Shown: one piece after another, positions 1 through 9,000 of the stretch | Layout of the letters: the number at the start of each line of letters is the position of its first letter | How positions within the stretch are numbered: position 1 is the first letter of the stretch | Source: Bacteroidota bacterium | GTDB lineage: Bacteria > Bacteroidota > Bacteroidia > Chitinophagales > Chitinophagaceae | Direction of reading: 5' to 3' | NCBI GenBank assembly: GCA_018266775.1 | Contig: JAFDZS010000007.1 | Coordinates: 372,001 to 436,000 of the forward strand | DNA: 64,000 nt | The notes under the pieces: model-generated | Seen by the model: the letters and a program-made list of their open reading frames with translations, nothing else | Told to the model about the DNA's origin: nothing | Databases searched by the model: none | Made by a program: the position numbers and the translations under genes

Positions 1-875
1 TCCCGTTCTTTATCACGTTCGCAGCAGGAAATTATACGGTAACGTTTAAAAACAAAAGCATCCGCATTTCTTATTCCGTAGCAATCAAACCCAACATCTC
101 TCATATTTATAGTTACTGTATCTATAACTTTATCAATTCCCCGCCGCTGCAACTCATCCACCATTTCTTTTATGCTCATAGATTTGCCTGAGAAGATAAC
201 TTTACTTCCTGTTGAATCATACAAATGATATTTGGATTGATGTGGTTTATAAAGTACAGAGTCAGGATAGGGAGGGTTGTACGGCAGGTTGTAGTCACGT
301 GCATTAAATTGCAAAGGCTGGTCGGCCTGTATCCAATTCATCTTTCCCAATGAATCTCTTTTTCCATAAAACAATTCCATTTCATTATCCTGCAATTTGG
401 GTATCGAAATATTAATTGCCTGACCTTTTCTTACCTGCAGGGGTACACCGTCACTACTCATTCCCACATAATAACTGCCCCCTGATGACAATAATTTACC
501 ATTGCTTACTGTTGCTGCGTTGGCCCTGAGCAAATCTTCTGCAGTCGTCAACTCAACAATATTCACCACAACATTACCTTCAACAGGGCTTCCGTCCGGT
601 TTTTGCAAGGCGGCAGGGTCTACAATCACTTTTAAACCCTGCCTGGCAATTATTGCAGTAACTTTTTTTGCGGGCACATTAAATTGTTGTGTATTGGACT
701 GAATAAAATTCTGGATTTCTTCTGAAAGGGAAATGTCAGTATTTCCTGGTATTGGAATTATTGCCTGTGGTTTTGTAAAAGATGAATTGTTTTTTTCGCG
801 GGACTGATTAGTGTGGCATGAAAACAGCAGCGTAGTGCACAGTACCAGCATTGCAGCATACTTTTGGTGTTGCAT
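1..875 (-). CDS. Partial lipoprotein of unknown function (runs off left edge)
   Basis: The frame is open from an ATG at 873-875 to the window edge, so the C-terminus is missing (at least 291 residues). The N-terminus has a hydrophobic segment ending in the lipobox LLFSC, with Cys20 as the likely lipidated residue; it should be an exported lipoprotein. The region after about residue 75 (KVIVDPAALQKPDGSPVEG, then SNGKLLSSGGSYYVG) resembles a beta-rich module that I have seen in Bacteroidota surface proteins, but I cannot name a family. The gene lies upstream of, and is not clearly coupled to, trigger factor. Function unknown. Confidence 0.75.
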   Translation of the reverse strand, partial: MQHQKYAAMLVLCTTLLFSCHTNQSREKNNSSFTKPQAIIPIPGNTDISLSEEIQNFIQSNTQQFNVPAKKVTAIIARQGLKVIVDPAALQKPDGSPVEGNVVVNIVELTTAEDLLRANAATVSNGKLLSSGGSYYVGMSSDGVPLQVRKGQAINISIPKLQDNEMELFYGKRDSLGKMNWIQADQPLQFNARDYNLPYNPPYPDSVLYKPHQSKYHLYDSTGSKVIFSGKSMSIKEMVDELQRRGIDKVIDTVTINMRDVGFDCYGIRNADAFVFKRYRIISCCERDKER

Positions 876-974
876 GGTTAAGTTGTTTTAGGATGAATGA
901 ATGAGGGGAACTAACCAACAACGGTGCTGCTTACTGCTTCTTATTTTTATTGTCCTAAGAATTTGTTAAACGAA

Positions 975-1001
975 AAAAGGGGTAGACCAGCTACCCCTTT
1001 T
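975..1001 (-). terminator. Rho-independent terminator of tig
   Basis: An 11-bp stem (AAAAGGGGTAG with CTACCCCTTTT) and a 5-nt loop lie just beyond the tig stop codon. Read on the minus strand it is followed by a run of T, as expected for an intrinsic terminator of trigger factor. Confidence 0.8.
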
Positions 1002-1019
1002 ATAGAATGCATTGTTTTA

Positions 1020-2387
1020 TTAATGATGATGGTTGTGCATCATGCCATTCAATTCTTCTCCTGTAACTTCTTTTGTTTTAGGTGTTACTTTTGATTCGAG
1101 GAAGTTGAACAGTTTATCAGTGATCAACCTGCGGTAGCTGCTGTCCACCTGTTTTTCATCTTTCATCATCCGGTCAATATAACTTTCAATCCAACTGTTA
1201 TCATCGCCCAGGCTTACCGTACCGAAGTAGCGCATAATTTCATTTTTCATGTATTCCCTTAACTCTTCATTGCTTACCTGCAGGCCATTGTCGTGTATCA
1301 GTTTATCGCTGATCAATGTCCATTTCAGTTGGTTGCTGAAACCGGGATATTCTGACGCTGCCTCATCCGCTGACTTTGGTGTTTCACCACCGGTTTGTAA
1401 CCAGCGTTTCAGAAAATCGGCAGGGAATTCCATTTTTGTGTCATCAACCAGGTAATGATACAACTGATCCTGCAACTGGTTTTTACTTTGTGCATCCCAA
1501 TACTGCTGAATTTCTTCTTTAATAGCAGCTTTTAACTCCTCCGCAGTTTTAATGTCTTTACCGGGGTAAATTTCTTTGAAGAAGGTTTCATCCAGTTCTC
1601 TTTTTTCCACTAATCCAATTTTCACCACTTCCAGGCTGAAGTATTTTTTGGCAGCTTCTTTATCTTCTTTTTCATAGCCCAAATCCTGCAGCATCATAGC
1701 CAGCTTATCTTCATCAAATGCTTTGCTTAATTGTACGGTTACCACATCTCCCACATTTTTATCCTGTAATTTCTTTTGCACCGCAGCGGTAAAATATTTA
1801 AGGATGACGGAATTCTCTTTAGTAACTCCGCCTTCAATAATATTTCCATCCTTATCACTTTCTTTAAAAAGAATGTTCAACACATTTTCTTCGTTATTGA
1901 TGGTTTCGGGTTCAGTCATTTTACCGCCTTTAATCTGCATGCGGTTCACTTCTTCTTCCACCATATCATCTGTTGCAACAACTTTATGCAGGGTAACATT
2001 GGCCTTGCTGACATCTGCAAGGGTATAATCAGGTTTCAGGCCCATTTCAAAACCAAATTCATATTCACCGGGATTATTAATGTCTAATTGATTTACATCG
2101 CTGGGGAGTGGTAAAGGCTGGGCAAAAATCTCAGGTTTTTCTGCACTCAGGTAATTATACAGTTCCTTCTCTACAGTTTTTAAAACCTCGTCGGTAAAAA
2201 TAGAACTGCCATACATTTTTTTGATCATCCCGGCAGGTACCATCCCTTTTCTGAAACCGGGAATATTGGCTGTTTTGCTGTATTCTTTTAATTTTTTATC
2301 GAATGCGGGAAAATAATCTTCCTTGCTCACTTTAACCACCAGTTTATCATGCAATAAGCCGATGTTTTCTCTTGTTACTGTTGCCAT
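1020..2387 (-). CDS. tig: Trigger factor, ribosome-associated chaperone
   Basis: Trigger factor binds the ribosome near the exit tunnel and shields nascent chains. The N-terminal ribosome-binding domain carries the signature GFRKG at residues 44-48. A divergent central PPIase-like region and the helical C-terminal SurA-like domain follow. At 455 residues it has the usual family length. The C-terminus ends in a short His-rich tail (HNHHH), which is odd but natural here. No Shine-Dalgarno is visible. The upstream spacer holds a degenerate 8-bp word array, and tRNA-Leu lies further upstream on the same strand. Identification is secure; the PPIase activity of this divergent member is not certain. 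Confidence 0.95.
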   Translation of the reverse strand: MATVTRENIGLLHDKLVVKVSKEDYFPAFDKKLKEYSKTANIPGFRKGMVPAGMIKKMYGSSIFTDEVLKTVEKELYNYLSAEKPEIFAQPLPLPSDVNQLDINNPGEYEFGFEMGLKPDYTLADVSKANVTLHKVVATDDMVEEEVNRMQIKGGKMTEPETINNEENVLNILFKESDKDGNIIEGGVTKENSVILKYFTAAVQKKLQDKNVGDVVTVQLSKAFDEDKLAMMLQDLGYEKEDKEAAKKYFSLEVVKIGLVEKRELDETFFKEIYPGKDIKTAEELKAAIKEEIQQYWDAQSKNQLQDQLYHYLVDDTKMEFPADFLKRWLQTGGETPKSADEAASEYPGFSNQLKWTLISDKLIHDNGLQVSNEELREYMKNEIMRYFGTVSLGDDNSWIESYIDRMMKDEKQVDSSYRRLITDKLFNFLESKVTPKTKEVTGEELNGMMHNHHH

Positions 2388-2391
2388 TTTT

Positions 2392-2430
2392 TTGATTGAT
2401 TAATTGTTAATTGGTTAATTGGTGATTGTT
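2392..2430. repeat. Degenerate octad array (TAATTGGT-like words)
   Basis: Directly upstream of tig the sequence is built of roughly 8-bp words: TTGATTGA, TTAATTGT, TAATTGGT, TAATTGGT. It belongs to a set of intergenic word arrays found throughout the window. Confidence 0.6.
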
Positions 2431-2463
2431 TTAAATTCGTCCAATTAACTGTTCAACTGTTTT

Positions 2464-2548
2464 TGGTCCGGATGATAGGGGTCGAACCTACATGGATTAC
2501 TCCGCCAGATCCTAAGTCTGGTGCGTCTGCCAATTTCGCCACATCCGG
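2464..2548 (-). tRNA. tRNA-Leu (anticodon TAG)
   Basis: The minus strand folds as an 85-nt class II tRNA. The acceptor arms are CCGGATG (2542-2548) and CATCCGG (2468-2474), with discriminator A and an encoded CCA (2464-2466). The anticodon loop CTTAGGA sits between CCAGA and TCTGG, giving anticodon TAG (complement of 2512-2514). The long variable arm and the D-loop start GGCGAAATTGGCAGACGC are typical of tRNA-Leu. A promoter word lies 10 nt upstream. Confidence 0.95.
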
Positions 2549-2558
2549 TTTTGGGCTG

Positions 2559-2566
2559 CAAAAGTA
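2559..2566 (-). promoter_or_regulatory. -7 promoter element of tRNA-Leu
   Basis: TACTTTTG is an exact match to the Bacteroidota consensus TAnnTTTG and ends 10 nt before the tRNA 5' end. A TTG lies about 22 nt upstream, a plausible -33 element. Confidence 0.6.
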
Positions 2567-3038
2567 AGGCATTTCACCAAAATAGCGGCAAGGAATGTTG
2601 AGCTTTTAAAAGGGCTCTTTTTGCGTGGGGAAATCCCGGGAATCAGCGTATTTGCCTGGCTATCAAAACTATTCTGATAATATCACTTTACCATATGAAT
2701 AATGGCCACATATCGGCTAAATATGATCCGGTATGGCAGGCTTCAAATTTTATATTTTATAAGCTGCCGGCTAACTCTTTTCGGCTATTCTATAGGGTAA
2801 TCAGTAATGCAAATATTGAAAACCGATAAACTCCGGCCCACCATGCTGTTATGGATAGACTAATATACTATTCAAATGTGCCATGTAATCAATAAACCGT
2901 TATTACCGCTGAAAAAAGCCCTGGTTGAGCTTTTGAGCCGGTACCTGCATAATATTTTCAGCCTGAAATTATGATTGTATAATAAAATGAAATATCTTGT
3001 AGTACGCTAATAAAACATCTAACAAAACAAAAACGCTC
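2567..3038. other. Intergenic region before the giant T9SS protein
   Basis: About 470 bp, AT-rich, without a convincing ORF or RNA gene. It must hold the promoter of the gene starting at 3039, but I see only imperfect -7-like words (for example TATCTTGT near 2993). Confidence 0.5.
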
Positions 3039-6000
3039 ATGAGAAAGTTGTACCTCTCCGTGTGTGCATGCTTATGCATTCTGTTCACACATGCCCAGGT
3101 CTCTGGTACCAAGACCATCGGTGTAGATTACCCTAACATTGCGGCTGCTATTACTGCTCTTAACACTTCGGGTGTTGGTGCTGGTGGTGCTACCATTAAC
3201 GTTCCGGCCGGCTACACAGAAACTGCCCCCGCAGGGGGATTTTTATTGGGAAGCTCAGTATTAAATGTTTCCCTTGGTTCCGCAAATCCTTTAGTATTTC
3301 AAAAAAGTGGCGCTGGTGCCAACCCGCTGCTTACTGCCCCGGCAGGTACTTCCACTACGGTGGATGGTATTTTTAAACTGGCAGGGGTGGATTATGTAAC
3401 TATTGACGGTATTGACCTGCAGGAAAGTGCGGCTAATACCACCGCCACAACTGCTATGGAATGGGGGTATGCATTTGTAAACCTTAACGCGGCTGCTCCG
3501 TTTGATGGCTGTAATAATAACACCGTCAAAAATTGTACTGTTACGCTGAACAGAACAATTGCAACTCCATCTGTGGCTATCTTTTTTGGCCATGTAACGG
3601 CAACCAGCAGCACAGCATTAACAATTACTGCAGCAGGCGACCTGCACAGTAATAATAAACTCTACAGCAATACATTAACCAATACCACTACCGGTATTCA
3701 AATGCTCGGTTATAATGATGTTAGCCCTTATGCGTTGTATGACCAGGGTAATGATATTGGTGGTACATCGCCAGCTACCGGAAATACCATTACCAATTTT
3801 GGTGGTACCAACTATACCAGCATTGGTGGTATTACAATTGTATATCAGAATAATGCCAGTGTGGGGTATAATACCGTGAACATGCTGGCCAATGGCGGTG
3901 TTAATACTATTGGTGCACATTGGGGTATTTATGTATTCGGTACCAATTCCACATTTACGGTGAATAATAATGCCATTACATTAGGCATTGCCAGTATCAA
4001 CACTTCTTACTTTACTTATGGTATTTATTCCAATGCTGCAGGTACTAACCTGACTGCCAATAATAATACTATTTCACAAACCGATCCTTCCGGTTCAGCT
4101 ATGCCAATGTATGGCATCTTCTTCCCTAACGGTACTAATTTTACTGCTACCACTAACAGTGTAACTCAAACGCAAGGTATCAGTGGTACCACATACGGTA
4201 TTTACACCACGGCAGTTGGTACGCTGAATATTAATTCCAATACTGTTCAGCAAACCACCACTGCGGCTGTTACCAGTGCATTTGCTTCAATTTATTGCAG
4301 TGGTACTGCAGTAACTGAGAACATCAACTCCAATATTTTCAATAACACCAGTGTGAATACCACCGGAAGTACTTACCTTATTTATGCCAGCAACTCCACA
4401 CCAGTGGTTAACGTTGGCAATAACAGTATATCAGGTACGATTACACGCTCAGGCACCAGTGGTACATTTTACGGTTACTATAATTTTGGAACACCGGGAA
4501 GTGGTACTGCAACCATATCCGGAAATAACTTTTCAGGTATCACTTTAAGCGGCAGCAGTGCCTTTTATGGCATTTACCAGGCAACTTCCACTTCACAAGT
4601 TGAGATCATTTCCAATAATACTATTACCAATGTAACCGCTGCTACCGGTACACTAATTGGTATTCACCATAACTACGGTGCAGCCAACAGTGCTGATTTT
4701 GGAAACATTATTAACAATATTTCTGGTACCGGTACAGTAACGGGTATCCAGATTGGTAACTCCACTGCAAGCCTTGGCATGAATGTTTATGGTAATACTG
4801 TAAACACACTGAGCACTACCGGTGCATCCACTGTTTCTGGTATTATTCATACCAATGGTGTTGCAACTAATATTTATAAGAATAAAGTCTATGACCTGCT
4901 GGCGAATAATGCTTCCGGTGCTGTGAGTGGCATTACCGTAACTGGTGGCACAACGGTAAATGTGTTCAATAACCTTATTGGCGACTTGCGTACACCAATT
5001 TCCAATGCTGCAAACCCACTGATTGGTTTGAGTATTACAGGTGGTACTACGGTAAATGCATATTTCAATACTGTGAATCTGAATGGTGTAAGTTCAGGCG
5101 CATTATTTGGTTCAAGTGCAGTTTCGGTGTCTTCCACACCAACAGTTACTTTGAGGAATAATATCTTCGTAAATAACTCCACTCCATCGGGAGCTACGGG
5201 TTATGCTGTTGCCTACCGCAGGTCGTCCACTACACTGACCACATACGGAAGTGCATCTAATAATAACTTGTTTTATGCTGGTACACCAGGAGCCAACAAC
5301 CTGATTTATTATGATGGCACCAATGCCTATCAAACATTGGCTGCTTATAAAACCATGACTGTACCGGGTACACTGGCGCCAAGAGACAATGTATCGGTTA
5401 CTGAAAACCCACCATTCCTGGGCACAGTTGGATCAAACGCCAACTTCCTCCATATTAACCCGGCAGTTGCAACACAGGTAGAAAGTGGTGCTGGTGCCAT
5501 TGCCAGTGTAACAGATGATTTTGATGGTGATGTAAGGAATGCCAGTACACCAGATATTGGGGCTGATGAAGGCAACTTTACCATTCTTGATCTTACCGGT
5601 CCTTCGATCAGTTATTCTGCATTAACATCCACTTTGTGTACTTCAACAAGAACTATTACTGCCAGCATCACAGATGCGAGTGGTGTAAATATTACAGTTG
5701 GTACAAGACCACGTATCTGGTTTAAGAAAGCCAGCAATGCGAATGTGTTGCCGGGGACCAATGACAATACTACTGATGGATGGAAATATTCGGAAGCTTC
5801 TAATGCATCCAGCCCATTCAGCCTCACCATTGATCCCGCTTTAATTTTTGGGGGTGTTAGCAATGGCGATGTAATCCAGTATTTTATAGTAGCACAGGAC
5901 AATGCTGCAACGCCAAATGTTTCTATCAATACAGGAACTTTTGCTTCTGCAGCCAGCGGTGTTGCTTTAACCGCCGCTAACTTCCCTATTGGCGGAACCA

Positions 6001-9000
6001 TTAACAGTTATACAATTGGAAGCGGCGGATTAAGTGGCACAGTTACGATTGGTGCAGCAGGAACTTATCCAACATTAACAGGTGCAGGTGGTTTATTTGC
6101 TGCGCTGAATGCTGGTGGTTTAACCGGTAATTTAACAGTTAATATTCTGGATGCCGCCATTACCGAACCCGGTACCAATGCATTAAATGCGATTACTTAT
6201 GGCTGTTCTGGCCCTTATACTTTAACCATCAAACCTGGTGCAGGTGTTACCAGTACATTAACAGGTTCTGCTGGTTATATTATCAAACTGAATGGTGCCA
6301 GCAATGTTACCATAGATGGTTCGAACAATGGAACCAACAGCCAGAACCTGACTATCGTTAACAACCAGGCCACCACATCTGCAGTTATCTGGAATGCGGC
6401 ATTGGGTGGCGCAGGCAATGGTGCGAATAACAATACTTTCAAAAACCTGATTATTACCGGTGGTTCAGGCTCTGTGTCAACTGTTGTAGGTATTGCCAAT
6501 GCAGCAACCGGCAGCATTACTACAGCAGGTGATGATAACAATAACCTGACTATCCAAAATTGCAGTATTTCTAAAGTATTGATTGGTATTGAAGCCATCG
6601 GAACTGCCACCCTGCCTCAAAACGGCCTGGTAATTTCGGGTAATAGTATTGGTTCTGCAACAGCAGCAAACTATATTCAGTTCCAGGGTATCCAACTGAG
6701 TGGCGCTAACAGCCCGGTGATTTCACAGAATACCATTTTCAATATCAAAACATCCACCCTTACTTCTGCCACTACCGGTATTGATGTGGGTGCGAATGTT
6801 ATTGGAGGCCAGATCACAAAAAATAACATTAACGGTATCTATAACCAGAATACCGGCCAATGGGCTTCTTATGGTCTGAACTTCTCATCGGGTACAGGAA
6901 CTACAAATGTCACTGTATCCAATAACTTTATTTCTGATATTCAAACGGTAATATACCTTACAAGTACAACTTTTAACGCTTTTGGTATACGTGTAACAGG
7001 TGGTACAAACCTTAAGTTTTATCATAACACTGTAAACCTGTTTGGCAACATCACCCTGGCATCAGGAACTGGTTTCTCTTCTGATTTCCTGGTGACCAGC
7101 ACCAGTGTAACTGGGATGGATGTACGCAATAATATCTTCTCCAACACCATGACTTTTGCTGCAACAGCTTCAGTATATAACGTGTACCTGCCTTCAGGAT
7201 TTACATGGGGTACCACCAATTACAATGATTATTATGGTACTTCTGGTACAGGACCCACTACTTATTATTTAGGCTACAATGGATCCAACCAGGCTGCTTT
7301 AAGCAACTGGCAAACAGCATTCTCACAAGATGCACAATCAAAGAATGTTACTCCCGTTTTCAACTCCAATACCGACCTTCATTTGCAAAGTACACCTGTG
7401 GGCACTAACTGGTGCCTGAACAGTGCAGGTGTAACTATTCCGTCAATTACAACTGATATTGATGGCGATACACGTACCAGCCCACCAGATATTGGAGCGG
7501 ATGAATTTAACGTAACAGGTGATGCAGTTGCCACACCGGCTTCTCAAACTGTATGTTCCGGTACAGCAATCACAACAATCACTTATAGCGGTACCGGCAC
7601 CACCTTTACATGGACAAGGGATAATACCGGTACAGTTACCGGTATGGCTGCAAGTGGCTCGGGCAATATTGCCGGTACATTAACCAATACCACCCTGGCT
7701 CCTGTAACGGTAACATTTACCATTACTGCATATAACGCCAGTGGATGTACGGGTGCTACTTTCACTGCTACAGTATTGGTAAATCCATCTCCGGATGCTG
7801 TGGCTACACCGGGTTCACAAACTATTTGTTCCGGCTCAGCCATTTCAACTATTGCACTAACCAGTGCAGTACCGGGCGCCACTTATACCTGGACAAGGGA
7901 TAACACTGCAACCGTAACTGGTATTGCTGCCAGCGGCACCGGGGACATTACAGGTTCGTTAACCAATACTACCGGTGCTCCGGTAATGGTAACCTTTACC
8001 ATTACACCATCAGCCAATGGCTGTACCGGCACACCAATTACAGCGACCGTGCTGGTAAATGTTGGCCCAAGCATTACACCAACATTTACACAACCCACCA
8101 CTTGTGTATCTACAGATGGTGCTATCAGCATTGCATTAAGCGGCGCTGCAGGCCCTTATACTTTTGCATGGACAGGAACTGGTGTAAACCCAACTGCTCA
8201 AAACCAAACAGGTTTAATAGCGGGTACATACAGCGTGACCGTTACTGCGGCTAACGGCTGTTCTACATTTGCCGTGTATACTTTAGTAGGCCCTGGTGGT
8301 TGTTCAGTTTGTCCTGTAATTGGCAGTGTTACCACCAACCCAACACCTTCGGGCTGTATCGGTTCCCCTGTAACACTCACTGCGAGTGGTTTAACCGCAA
8401 TGGGTATCACTTATGGAATCAATTTTGTTTCATTTACTGCACCAACTGCAAATCCATATACCGGCGGTACAGTATTAGCAACTGTGCCCAATACCAGCTT
8501 GACCGGCGGCGGAACCACTGCAACCGGAACCGGAACATTTGCAGCAGCCAATACATATTACATATATGCAGTGCTGACACCAACACCACTTGACCCAAGC
8601 TGCAGACCCAGTGCCGTGACTACATTTGTTATTAACCCCACACCGGATGCTGCAGCAACTCCTGCTTCGCAGACCGTTTGCTCGGGTTCTGCTATTACTG
8701 CCATTGCATTCAGCGGGACAGTTAGCGGCACAACTTACGACTGGACAAGAGACAATACCGCCAGTGTAACCGGCATTGCCGCTTCGGGCAGTGGAAATAT
8801 TACCGGTACATTAACCAATACCACTTCGGCTCCTGTTACAGTAACCTTCACGATTACACCTACTGCCAATGGTTGTTCAGGAACACCCATCACTGCCACA
8901 GTGCTGGTGAACCCAACACCAACGGCTACGGCTACACCTTCATCTCAATCCATTTGCTCTGGTACTGCAATAACTACCATTGCCCTTTCAGGCAGTGCAG

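Noticed and set aside
1776..2087. Plus-strand ORFs opposite trigger factor (also 1723-2028)
   Set aside because: Antisense frames of a well-identified chaperone gene.
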